Shown here in pieces: positions 34,055 to 41,900 of a stretch of DNA of 64,000 bases. Made by a program: the position numbers and the translations under genes. The notes beneath the pieces were generated by a model. It did no database searches. It was not told the DNA's origin and saw nothing but the letters and a program-made list of their open reading frames with translations. Numbering within the stretch: position 1 is the stretch's first letter; every line of letters starts with the position of its first letter. The DNA is taken from NCBI RefSeq assembly GCF_029814175.1, contig NZ_CP122313.1, forward strand, positions 186,001 to 250,000. Reading direction: 5' to 3'. The DNA comes from Halospeciosus flavus. Lineage in GTDB: Archaea; Halobacteriota; Halobacteria; Halobacteriales; Halobacteriaceae.

Positions 34055-34063
34055 CAGGCACTT
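34055..34063. repeat. Target-site duplication (left) CAGGCACTT
   Basis: Identical to 35043-35051; flanks the IS5-type element. Confidence 0.9.
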
Positions 34064-35042
34064 GGCGTTGTTTAGACGCCCGAACTCAGCGGGTTGACCC
34101 CTCGATTACGCGTTCGATGTTTCGCACCGCTGATTTCATGACAAGTTCTCGGAACTGACCAAACCACGTTCTCGCCCACAGCGTCTCATCGTATCGCTGG
34201 CGCAATCCGAAAAACACTGATTCAGCGTTTGAGCGCTGATTATAGCCCCGATCGTGAATGAGTAAATTCCTCGCCCATCCCCGAAAACCGGGGCCGCGCT
34301 GCGGAATCAGCGGTGTGATATTTTCAGACCGTAATTTCGTCCGAAGCGCTTCCCAGTCGTATCCCTTATCGGCCGCCACAGCCGTCAAGTCGTCGAGATT
34401 CCGCACCAGCACTTGCCAGCCGACCTGTGTATCGTGCGGTTGTTTCGTCGAACAGTGTATATCTAGGATCGCACTTGTTTCGCAATCGATGAGCAGCGTG
34501 GTCTTCACCGCCTCAAACGTGTAGTCTGTCCGTTTCGCGTAGTGCTGGCTAGCTTGGACACGATCCACGCCGGTTGCGTCGATTGCTTGGATATCTCCGA
34601 GTTCGTACAGTTCAGCCGACGCGTCGAGAATCGCTCGCCACCGCTTCATCGGGATCTCCTGCTTCCGCGCACAGATCGTGGAGAAGTGAGGAAGCGTCTC
34701 AACCGTCAAATCGAGTGTTTCTGCAACTCTCGGCATTTCTCGCAGAACGTCCATTAGTTTCCGGTAATCGTGATTGAGGTACTCTTTGAAGGCCTGAACA
34801 GCGAGAATCACCCAGTCGGCATACCCGTCTTTTCCGGGTCGGTATGCCGGAGCTGGCTCGCCAGCGACGGCTTTTTTGGCGAGCGATACAACCGTCTTTG
34901 CGAAGCGGGAGGTCTTGGTTTGCACACCCAATCCGTCCCGCTTCAGTTCCTAGTAGATTTGGTACTTCTCCGAAGCTACTAGCAAAGCGATACTAGTAAT
35001 ACAGCCTCCAGACTGACCGAGTCTCCCCGTCTAAACAAGGCC
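34064..35042 (-). mobile_element. IS5-family insertion sequence, 979 bp
   Basis: Bounded by near-perfect 15-bp terminal repeats, GGCGTTGTTTAGACG at 34064-34078 and the complement of GGCCTTGTTTAGACG at 35028-35042 (14 of 15 match), and a 9-bp target duplication. Carries one transposase on the minus strand. Complete and possibly active. Confidence 0.9.
34086..34931 (-). CDS. IS5-family DDE transposase
   Basis: 281 residues. DDE elements: IQAIDATGVDR (first Asp), VAADKGYDWEALR (second Asp), RSNAESVFFGLR (Glu). N-terminal HTH-like region DWVILAVQAFKEYLNHDYRKLMDVLREM. Fills its element and looks intact. Confidence 0.9.
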   Translation of the reverse strand: MGVQTKTSRFAKTVVSLAKKAVAGEPAPAYRPGKDGYADWVILAVQAFKEYLNHDYRKLMDVLREMPRVAETLDLTVETLPHFSTICARKQEIPMKRWRAILDASAELYELGDIQAIDATGVDRVQASQHYAKRTDYTFEAVKTTLLIDCETSAILDIHCSTKQPHDTQVGWQVLVRNLDDLTAVAADKGYDWEALRTKLRSENITPLIPQRGPGFRGWARNLLIHDRGYNQRSNAESVFFGLRQRYDETLWARTWFGQFRELVMKSAVRNIERVIEGSTR

Positions 35043-35051
35043 CAGGCACTT
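35043..35051. repeat. Target-site duplication (right) CAGGCACTT
   Basis: Identical to 34055-34063. Confidence 0.9.
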
Positions 35052-35209
35052 GGCATCGGATTGTACCCAACAACATCGCCTGCACACACGACCTCGTCTA
35101 CAGGTGGCATATCGACCAGAACAGCCTCTAATGCAGGCAGGTTAGCGTGGATATCTGAGATAAGGCCAATCTTCACTGGTTTGGAGTACGGCGGACGACG
35201 TCTTAGTGT

Positions 35210-35308
35210 CTACTCCCAGTGCTTCGACTCGAAGTGGTCAACTACAGCCTCGGTCGGTGTCTTGCTGCCGAAGGTGTCTATCTCTTCGTCGCATACGTGA
35301 CACTTCAT
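35210..35308 (-). CDS. 32-residue C2H2-like zinc-finger micro-protein
   Basis: MKCHVCDEEIDTFGS...AVVDHFESKHWE: C-x2-C then H-x4-H, a compact single zinc finger. Stops 33 bases before the start of the split phosphoesterase, so probably co-transcribed with it. Short, but the ligand pattern is clear. Confidence 0.6.
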   Translation of the reverse strand: MKCHVCDEEIDTFGSKTPTEAVVDHFESKHWE

Positions 35309-35529
35309 ACCTGAGATTACCCCGGTGTCGCAGTTAAACGATTGCCCTTCTGTTGTGGGTTATAATAGATGAGTGTGAGAAGTCTATCGACGTCGGCTAC
35401 GTATAGCCCCTAGAGAATCCGAATCCCAAGCAGGCCGTGAGACATCTACAGACGCTCTCTTCTTACCGATTGTATTGCTAACTCGGTTACTGGGCGTACA
35501 CTCTTGTGAAGTGGCTATGATGTTCGGGT

Positions 35530-36009
35530 ATGGACTGGGAGACACACAACGAGTGGGCGCAAAAGATGGGCATCTCGGAAGAGGCGGCCCAGTACGTGAA
35601 TCGAATTATCGACGACATAGGCGAGCTCCCGGATGACTACGTGAGTGCAGTAAAGGACCGTGCAAGGGGCATCCAACAGGATCGGGGAGCGAAGAAGGGG
35701 AACAGTGCCCTACACATGGTGATTGCCGACAGCACCATGGACCACGACTCCTCCAGACAGAAGACAACGGACGCTGATATGGCGGCCGAGATCGAGCATG
35801 GTCACCTGAAGCAGAAAGGTGAGGAGTACGTCGCAGCGTGGTATCTCCACCACCATCTCGACTACCTGTCTGAGGAGCGTAACTCTGGGAAATCCCTGGG
35901 TGAACTACTTGAGGAACACAAGGAGAAGTATCCGAACACGTACTCAGACACAGTCGCCACATTCCTTCGTGAGAACAAGGGTGCAATTGAGAACGAACTG
36001 AGTCTGTAG
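35530..36009 (+). CDS. Hypothetical helical protein upstream of Mrr-like nuclease
   Basis: 159 residues, mainly helical, His-rich stretch AAWYLHHHLDYLSEERNSGK. Not recognised. 48 bases before the nuclease on the same strand, so possibly its partner. Confidence 0.6.
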   Translation: MDWETHNEWAQKMGISEEAAQYVNRIIDDIGELPDDYVSAVKDRARGIQQDRGAKKGNSALHMVIADSTMDHDSSRQKTTDADMAAEIEHGHLKQKGEEYVAAWYLHHHLDYLSEERNSGKSLGELLEEHKEKYPNTYSDTVATFLRENKGAIENELSL

Positions 36010-36057
36010 TACTCAAGTGTAGTATTTTATGAGAGGGATTCTAGATTATGGGTAAGA

Positions 36058-37254
36058 ATGGACGAGCTGGAATTTGCCCTTGAGAATATCGATGGAGCGT
36101 CCTTTGAGGACTTCGCGATGGCGTTCCTCCGAGCTGATGGATATGATGTCCACGAGAGTGGTGGATCGGGTGCAGATGGTGGGTGGGATGCCCGTTTAGA
36201 GATTGGGAGTAACGAGGGTATTGTCCACGCAAGTACCCAGGGCCGGTGGAAGCGAAAGCTGCGGGCAGATGCGGAGAAAGTCAAATCGCTAGAGGAGACT
36301 CGCGGAAAGGACTACGACCTCCTTGTGTTCGTGACGAACCAAGATATCCAAGGAGCACAAGAGTTAGCGATGGAAGACGAGATTGAGGAGGAGTACGGAT
36401 GGCGATTGAAGATTATTCATCGGAAGAACATCCTCGGCGAGCTACGTCAGAACGAACCGGATCTGGCTGAGGAATTTCTTGATATCGATCTCCAACGCGA
36501 CCACGACCATCTCGCCAAAATAGAAGATCTTCGGGACGAACGACTGACAAAGATTGAGAGCCGAAGCGGGTATGCTGAAGATCTTGCCGATGGGCCTACT
36601 GTAGTATTCCATATCATCCCGAACGGAATATTCTCGAAGCATAAAGTCCGATCTGCAGACGATATCCCCACTCCATCTGTATTCTTCGACTTAGTCAGTG
36701 GCCATCCGGAAACACGAGGGAAGTACAAAATCACGTATGGTCAGGATGGCACTCTCGACGAACAGTCGGGGTATGGCGTTCTTCGAAACGATGGTCTCTA
36801 CGAATCGGTCACCACTTCTGCTATCATGCCGGGTGGCCGAGATGATTTGTGGATTCGAGGTGGTGTGGCATCGAGTGGTGTTGGAATTGACCCTTCCGTT
36901 GTAATTACTGCGAATCGAACACTCAATAATTTATCCGAGATGGGATTCTCGGGGACTGCGTTCGCATCACTGACGTTCCTTGATGCAAAGGATGTGAAGC
37001 TCGAAACGGAGCAGGCCCGTCGAGGACTCCCGAGAGGTGGCATGCACATGTTGGATACAGACTTCTATACAACAGAACTCTACCCCGTGCAGATCGGGAG
37101 TGATGAGAATATCGAGAACCTCGAACCCCTTCTCTCGGAAGTCTGGCGGCAATTCGGTCACGAGAACGGCACACCGAACATCGAAGATGGAAAATGGGAC
37201 AGTAGTTCAGTTCGTGTCCGTCAGGAGATGTTGCTCGAGGAAGGTGATCTATGA
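36058..37254 (+). CDS. Mrr-like restriction endonuclease domain protein
   Basis: 398 residues. The N-terminal about 115 residues have the Mrr-type layout: SFEDFAMAFLRADGYDVHESGGSGADGGWDARLE...VHASTQGRWKRKLRADAEKV, with the catalytic Asp in GGWDARL and Gln-x-x-x-Lys like positions after it. The remaining about 280 residues are an unassigned beta-rich domain that may recognise target DNA or a phage protein. No methyltransferase is adjacent, so if it is a restriction enzyme it may attack modified DNA. Candidate defence gene. Confidence 0.65.
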   Translation: MDELEFALENIDGASFEDFAMAFLRADGYDVHESGGSGADGGWDARLEIGSNEGIVHASTQGRWKRKLRADAEKVKSLEETRGKDYDLLVFVTNQDIQGAQELAMEDEIEEEYGWRLKIIHRKNILGELRQNEPDLAEEFLDIDLQRDHDHLAKIEDLRDERLTKIESRSGYAEDLADGPTVVFHIIPNGIFSKHKVRSADDIPTPSVFFDLVSGHPETRGKYKITYGQDGTLDEQSGYGVLRNDGLYESVTTSAIMPGGRDDLWIRGGVASSGVGIDPSVVITANRTLNNLSEMGFSGTAFASLTFLDAKDVKLETEQARRGLPRGGMHMLDTDFYTTELYPVQIGSDENIENLEPLLSEVWRQFGHENGTPNIEDGKWDSSSVRVRQEMLLEEGDL

Positions 37255-37309
37255 GATCGGTGTGTGATGGGGCAAGAAGTCAAGTACGATTAGTATCAAA
37301 CATGGGATA

Positions 37310-37447
37310 ATGGCTGACGACGATTCTGAGGATAACTCTAATTCAGATGGAACGGGAGGTCTGGATCCAGAAACTCGCGTAAAATTGCAAACTGTCTACC
37401 AACCAGGAGCGTGTCATAGAACTCTTCACATACTATGGTCAGTTTGA
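37310..37447 (+). CDS. Short acidic open frame, possibly a gene remnant
   Basis: 45 residues, MADDDSEDNSNSDGTGGLDP then ETRVKLQTVYQPGACHR. The acidic start looks like a haloarchaeal N-terminus, the end looks random. Probably the truncated start of a lost gene. Confidence 0.25.
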   Translation: MADDDSEDNSNSDGTGGLDPETRVKLQTVYQPGACHRTLHILWSV

Positions 37448-37481
37448 GTACTATTATAGCAGGTTACTTGCTTAGATACGC

Positions 37482-37496
37482 GTGCACTAGGTGCAC
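37482..37496. promoter_or_regulatory. Palindrome GTGCAC-TAG-GTGCAC downstream of RHH gene
   Basis: Two GTGCAC boxes three bases apart, 16 bases past the RHH stop. Pairs with the similar site at 37736-37750. Confidence 0.5.
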
Positions 37497-37511
37497 AACG
37501 TTTAGAACCGG

Positions 37512-37712
37512 TTAGAGTGTGCCCTTTCGTTTCCGAATAATGATTTCTCGCACCCGTTCAACGTGGTTCGTCTCGGATTGAACGAATGCTGTGAGGATGG
37601 CTTCGACGATCTCGGAGCGGCTGACTCCGAGATCGTCACACTCAGCGACCAGTTCATCCACTTCTCGCACGATCTCCTCGTCAACAGCGACTCCAAACTT
37701 CTCTTTCGCCAT
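37512..37712 (-). CDS. Ribbon-helix-helix regulator
   Basis: 66 residues: MAKEKFGVAVDEEIVREVDELVAECDDLGVSRSEIVEAILTAF, a classical RHH (strand, helix, turn, helix) followed by a basic tail RVREIIIRKRKGTL. Similar to plasmid copy or antitoxin regulators. GTGCAC-type palindromes lie on both sides; probably autoregulated. Confidence 0.8.
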   Translation of the reverse strand: MAKEKFGVAVDEEIVREVDELVAECDDLGVSRSEIVEAILTAFVQSETNHVERVREIIIRKRKGTL

Positions 37713-37735
37713 AGCTACAACAAGCTAAGAACAGC

Positions 37736-37750
37736 GTGCACCAAGTGTAC
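37736..37750. promoter_or_regulatory. Palindrome GTGCAC-CAA-GTGTAC upstream of RHH gene
   Basis: Ends 24-38 bases before the RHH ATG, promoter-proximal. One mismatch from the downstream site. Confidence 0.55.
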
Positions 37751-37836
37751 GGCGCTTCTAATTCGTTACAGCTGATTCAGCAAATCATGAGACCTCTTCT
37801 ATGACACCCTCTCGTTGATAATGGATAGTGTTTGTT

Positions 37837-38580
37837 GGCACTGTCTAGTTGAGTTAGTTTGAGAAGTGAGCAGGTCGTTGAGTGAAGTGGTTAGACGCTC
37901 GCAGACCTGCTCAGCGAGAGCTATGACCCGGGTTTAGAAGAATTTTGGGAGAACGAACGGACGGCAACGCCCGTTAGGGCGTTCGCCGTCCGCCTCCACC
38001 AGACCGGTTGTTCGCTTCGAGAAACAACAACAATCTTAGCAGAATTAGGCGTGAAACGCTCTCATGGAGCGGTTTGGAACTGGGTCCATCGGTTATCTGA
38101 CAGCGACTGCGACCCGCCTGAGGCGCAGCCGAAGCGGGTCGCCGTTGACGAGACTGCTGTCAAGATTAATGGCGAGTGGTCTTGGCTGTATGCTGCAATA
38201 GACATCGACACAAAGTTGATTCTCGATGTCGCGTTGTTTGGGCGGCATGGCACCGATCTAGCGGCTGCGTTTCTGCAGAAACTCCGCGAGAAACATGATC
38301 TCTCAGAGGCCGAGTTTCTCGTCGATCAATTCGGCTATCGGACTGCCCTTTCTCGATTCGGATTGAGCGGTCGGGTCAACTATCCCGATCGAAACCTGAT
38401 CGAAACGTGGTTTCACACGCTCAAAATACGGCTCGACCGCTTCCATACTCCGTGGGTGGGCAGTCGGTCAAGCGTCCGCGAGTGGCTTGAAAAGTTCATG
38501 CATTACTACAACCGACAAAGACCGCATCAAGCTCTCGATGGAAAAACGCCGATCGAGGAACCCCAGAACTAGACAGTGCC
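37837..38580 (+). mobile_element. IS6-family element, 744 bp, no target duplication
   Basis: Terminal inverted repeats GGCACTGTCTAGTT at 37837-37850 and AACTAGACAGTGCC at 38567-38580 (perfect 14 bp). Flanking 8-mers differ (TGTTTGTT left, TCTTGACC right), so it lacks the 8-bp duplication usual for IS6. This indicates recombination or adjacent deletion after insertion. Confidence 0.85.
37895..38572 (+). CDS. IS6-family transposase
   Basis: The family sequence reads in frame from about 37895 (LADLLSESYDPGLEEFWENE...) through HQTGCSLRETTTILAEL to the stop. DDE core: RVAVDETAVKINGEWSWLYAAID, FLVDQFGYRTALSRFGL, NLIETWFHTLK...DRFH. An in-frame TAG at 37892 and no ATG/GTG/TTG before 38051 leave the natural start unclear; GTG at 38051 would remove the HTH. 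Either an unusual start or a small lesion at the 5' end. Confidence 0.75.
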   Translation, partial: TLADLLSESYDPGLEEFWENERTATPVRAFAVRLHQTGCSLRETTTILAELGVKRSHGAVWNWVHRLSDSDCDPPEAQPKRVAVDETAVKINGEWSWLYAAIDIDTKLILDVALFGRHGTDLAAAFLQKLREKHDLSEAEFLVDQFGYRTALSRFGLSGRVNYPDRNLIETWFHTLKIRLDRFHTPWVGSRSSVREWLEKFMHYYNRQRPHQALDGKTPIEEPQN

Positions 38581-38582
38581 TC

Positions 38583-39040
38583 TTGACCAACATCACCGAG
38601 TACGAAGAACTCGCACCGCTTCACTCCGGGGAGACAATAGAGGGATACCTCCCGGAAAACGAAAACGTGGCAAAGTCCTTGGCCGCCCATGCTGACGCTA
38701 CCGATTGTATCTTCTTCGAAGGAGCACTACCGATCAACCAGGTGGAGTTGTAAGGGTCGAACCAATTGAGATAGACGCGGTTATCGTGGACTTGCCGCAT
38801 GTGGTTCCGGGGTATTATGCCTCCGGAATTGAGCCTGTTTTCTTCACAGTTGAGGCAGCGATCGAAGATGCAATCCGGGACGGAGAGCCCACTGAAGCAG
38901 AGTGGGTGCCGATGTCCGAACAGCAACAAGAAGAGTTCCTTGAACAGCAGAAACAGGAATTCCGGAAGCAGAATAATATCCAATACGAGGTTGATCAAGC
39001 GATGCGTATTGAATTAATCGCCGTTGAACGGCCTCGGTGA
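38583..39040 (+). pseudogene. Gene truncated by IS6 and frameshifted
   Basis: Sequence right after the IS reads LTNITEYEELAPLHSGETIEGYL...INQVEL-stop, then the next frame continues VRVEPIEIDAVIVDLPHVVPGYY...MRIELIAVERPR to 39040. The two parts join if one base is shifted near 38700-38750. N-terminus lost at the IS. Family unknown. Confidence 0.55.
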
Positions 39041-39056
39041 ATCTATTTTCCGGGCT

Positions 39057-39076
39057 CTTCCGCTGTTACGCGGAAG
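39057..39076. terminator. Hairpin CTTCCGC-N6-GCGGAAG
   Basis: 7-bp perfect stem 18 bases after the stop at 39040 and before the convergent regulator. No long T-run. Possible terminator. Confidence 0.35.
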
Positions 39077-39214
39077 GAATATCAGTCGGTATTAGCCGGA
39101 TTCATCGGCGTAACAAGAATTTGTTTGCGGCTGAGGATTGCAACAGAGCCTGAGTTGATAGTATTGAGAACCTTTCCGGTTTGAAGGGCGTATCTTTGTG
39201 TGCGCTCGCTTACG

Positions 39215-39862
39215 CTATTTTTGTCGAGAGATGAGGAGTTTTCCTGTTGTGGTTAACTCGACAACCTTCGTTTTTCCGTGTGTTTCGGATGTGACGAGGC
39301 CCTGTCGTTCGAGAAGTTTCACGTGTCGGGTGATGGTGCTCTTTGAGACGTTGGCGGCGTCGGTGATGGTCGTTAGTGAGACTGGGGTGTCGAGTTTGCT
39401 GATAGTCTCGAGAGTCGATTGGGCTTGGGCGGGTGCGTTTGCGGTAAGGTCGGGCAGGGTTCGTTCCCGGACTTCACCATCGATATCACTGAATTGGTAG
39501 CTGGAGTGGATCTGGTCTGTCCGTGAGAGAGCAGCGACGGTAAGGGGTAGGAAGATATCACGGGCGCCACCGCCAAAGATGACGACGACTTCTCCATCCG
39601 CTTCGTCGATGAGCGATCCACAGAGCCCGATTGCGGTTTCGAAGTCGTCATGCGGAACTGCTGTTTTCTGAAGGTCGATTTCCGGTTCGACTTGTTCGAC
39701 CATTCGGCGAACGTCGCCAATAGCCTGTTCACTCCGATTATCGTCTGTACTTGAGGTCGGGACGAGGAGTTCAATATGGGTTTCGCGCTCGATGCCTTGG
39801 CTGAGGATTGGGCGTGTTACGCGGGCGCTATCGTATCCGAGTGGCGCGATATATGTTCGCAT
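39215..39862 (-). CDS. csa3: CARF-wHTH regulator, Csa3-like
   Basis: 215 residues from ATG at 39862: MRTYIAPLGYDSARVTRPIL, the haloarchaeal Csa3 start. CARF domain (Rossmann-like; FGGGARDIFLPLTVAAL) in the first 130 residues, then a winged helix LDTPVSLTTITDAANVSKSTITRHVKLLERQGLV. CARF domains bind cyclic oligoadenylates or related ligands. No cas gene or CRISPR array is in the window. It is divergent from the Dpd-type operon starting near 40.1 kb, so it is a candidate regulator of that defence system. Confidence 0.8.
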   Translation of the reverse strand: MRTYIAPLGYDSARVTRPILSQGIERETHIELLVPTSSTDDNRSEQAIGDVRRMVEQVEPEIDLQKTAVPHDDFETAIGLCGSLIDEADGEVVVIFGGGARDIFLPLTVAALSRTDQIHSSYQFSDIDGEVRERTLPDLTANAPAQAQSTLETISKLDTPVSLTTITDAANVSKSTITRHVKLLERQGLVTSETHGKTKVVELTTTGKLLISRQK

Positions 39863-40131
39863 TATGTTGGTTTGCCCTGCGCGCCATACATTACTGTTGC
39901 GTGTCAGCGAAACAGTTCGGGACTGGTGGTTTGTTGCTCGGCGACTGTTTGGATAATGCCTTAGTCGCACATCTAACAATTAGATTCCACTCGATTCTAG
40001 CCCGGAATTTGTGGGATTGAGAGGCGTCGTCTGTTTAGTCCTGCAACAATAATAACCAATCCGACAGTGCTAATACGGGGAGTATGCTACGTGCTCTCAC
40101 AAACCGCCATCTCGAAACGAGGAATTAAACG

Positions 40132-41037
40132 GTGACTAAATCGCAACACAGAGAAGCGAACGATAATACTAACTGTGAAGTTATGACAGACCCTTCACAA
40201 GGCGAACACATGGCCAATACGCCCCCAATTGAGGACATCCTCCAGACGACCGCACCAACGGTCATCATCCGCGATCCCCAACTTCAGAAACGCGCCCAAC
40301 ACGCACGGGCACAACTCCGAAGCATCCCCTTCTTCGATGAACTTGGCGTCAACACCGTCATTCACGCAGATGTCTACGATAATGACTTCAAACTCATCGA
40401 CTACACCCATCACTCCTCACAGGACATCTCGGCTGCCGCGGATAGCGTTGAGTTCCCTCTCGTCCACATCACAACTCAACAGGGACTCCAAGAATACGGT
40501 GAGGAAAACCTCGTCCACGAACTTCTCGAACGCTCTGTCGAAGAACAAGAGCGCTACATCCTCGTCACCGATACGACGTCACCGCGTCTCCCGACATACA
40601 TGCCGAAACCGGGCCGGTCGGTCGTGGATGACTACGATGTCGCTGTAAAAGACTACGAAACCCTCTCGAATCGATATCTTGAGGACTACGTCGACTCCGC
40701 GCTTCCAGCGTCGACGACGCGGAACCTCCACTATCACCGCGCGTCCGAATACCACAAGCACCACGACGCACCCGCTGACAGCCTCGAGAGTATCTATGAC
40801 TACACGCGCGCCCCTACCGGCAGTCCCGTCTGGGAGTCACTCTACTATTTCATCGAACACGACCTCGAAAACGTCCTCAACGACTATTCGGAGCGAATCC
40901 GTGACGCCCTCCGGTCATGGACTGAACGCGGCGAAACACAGAAAATTGCAAATCAGATGCTCGATGCACTCCGCCGATGTGACTTCGAGAAAGCACAGCT
41001 CGAAGACTACCAGCAGACCAACCCCAACCTACGCTAA
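40132..41037 (+). CDS. Unknown protein, first gene of the Dpd-type operon
   Basis: Up to 301 residues from GTG at 40132; ATGs at 40183 and 40210 are alternative starts. Soluble, alpha/beta N-terminal part (VIHADVYDNDFKLIDYTHH...FPLVHITTQQGLQEYG) and helical C-terminal half. Not matched to a family. Two bases from the next gene, in operon with the defence genes. Confidence 0.65.
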   Translation: MTKSQHREANDNTNCEVMTDPSQGEHMANTPPIEDILQTTAPTVIIRDPQLQKRAQHARAQLRSIPFFDELGVNTVIHADVYDNDFKLIDYTHHSSQDISAAADSVEFPLVHITTQQGLQEYGEENLVHELLERSVEEQERYILVTDTTSPRLPTYMPKPGRSVVDDYDVAVKDYETLSNRYLEDYVDSALPASTTRNLHYHRASEYHKHHDAPADSLESIYDYTRAPTGSPVWESLYYFIEHDLENVLNDYSERIRDALRSWTERGETQKIANQMLDALRRCDFEKAQLEDYQQTNPNLR

Positions 41038-41039
41038 TC

Positions 41040-41900
41040 ATGGCCGACTACCAGTACGCCTCAAACAAACCTGACCGAACACTAATCAACTACAATACCG
41101 TTCGTGCGGCCGAGCTGAAAGCCATTCATGGTTCGCTCGTCAGCGACCGCCCGGTGCAGAATATTATCTCGGACTTCGCCCACGAAAAAGATGAAAACGT
41201 CCGTGACTGCATCGACTTCCTCCATGCACTCGATTTCCTCGACCGCAACGACGACCGCGTCGTCTCACCCCTGAATCGAGATGTCTTCCCCGACCTATCG
41301 TTCGAGGCGCGACTGCTCCATCACCTCCGCCAACAGCAACCTCCGTACGACCATCTCACGCGAATTCAAAACGTCGCACTCGAAACCACCGAACATTCAC
41401 TCACGCTCGACACGCTTCTACCTCAGGTAAAGGGAGATCTCGACGAATACGGCTTCAAATGGAATGAAACGAAACTTCGGATGTGGCGCGCACTTACCAC
41501 ACAACTCGGGCTGGTCTCCCAGACCGAATCTCGTGGCGTGATTCTAAGCCCGTGTCGCCGCCTCCTCTACGATCTTCTTGACCTCCATCAGCAACAGGAG
41601 GACACGAACGACCTATTTAACGCTCTTGAGTGGATCGAGACAAACTTCTTCGATGTCTTCGAGACGACAACCGGTTCACCGAGGGTACATCCTGCAATCT
41701 CGGACGTCCTCCAGAACATGGAGTCCAAAGACGTTCTCGAATTCCGGGGAATGTCGGACGCAAAAAACGAAGTTACACTACCTGAATCCGTGCATCATCA
41801 AACTTCACGATCGGCTAACGTCTATGACCTTGAATCGATGCCTAACACGCCCGCCTACCAGTACCCGCTCACGCAGTACAACCAGGTGATCACGCAATGA
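41040..41900 (+). CDS. DpdG-like protein
   Basis: 286 residues, overlapping the next ATG. Predicted winged-helix-like pieces (AELKAIHGSLVSDRPVQNIISDFAHEKDENVRDCIDFLHALDFLDR). Size and position directly before the ATPase fit DpdG of bacterial Dpd islands; the sequence itself I cannot confirm. May link DNA or modification sensing to the ATPase. Confidence 0.55.
   Translation: MADYQYASNKPDRTLINYNTVRAAELKAIHGSLVSDRPVQNIISDFAHEKDENVRDCIDFLHALDFLDRNDDRVVSPLNRDVFPDLSFEARLLHHLRQQQPPYDHLTRIQNVALETTEHSLTLDTLLPQVKGDLDEYGFKWNETKLRMWRALTTQLGLVSQTESRGVILSPCRRLLYDLLDLHQQQEDTNDLFNALEWIETNFFDVFETTTGSPRVHPAISDVLQNMESKDVLEFRGMSDAKNEVTLPESVHHQTSRSANVYDLESMPNTPAYQYPLTQYNQVITQ

Larger units (their letters stand above)
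33523..35176 (-). pseudogene. Metallophosphoesterase gene split by an IS5-type element
   Basis: N-terminal part from ATG 35176: [20 protein letters not shown]...[17 protein letters not shown]-terminal part from 34063 to 33523: CVERVQEVASVTVQGNHDRAVENP...LLVHSHPS...LVLGHTHIQHK...NPGSVGQPRDGDP. Taking the 9-bp duplication once gives a clean YfcE/MJ0936-type phosphodiesterase of about 225 residues with all metal motifs ([25 protein letters not shown]). The insertion destroys it; it would act on a nucleotide or phosphodiester substrate. Confidence 0.9.

Noticed and set aside
37310..37447. Toxin partner for the RHH regulator
   Set aside because: Opposite strand, only 45 codons, random-looking end; no toxin motif.
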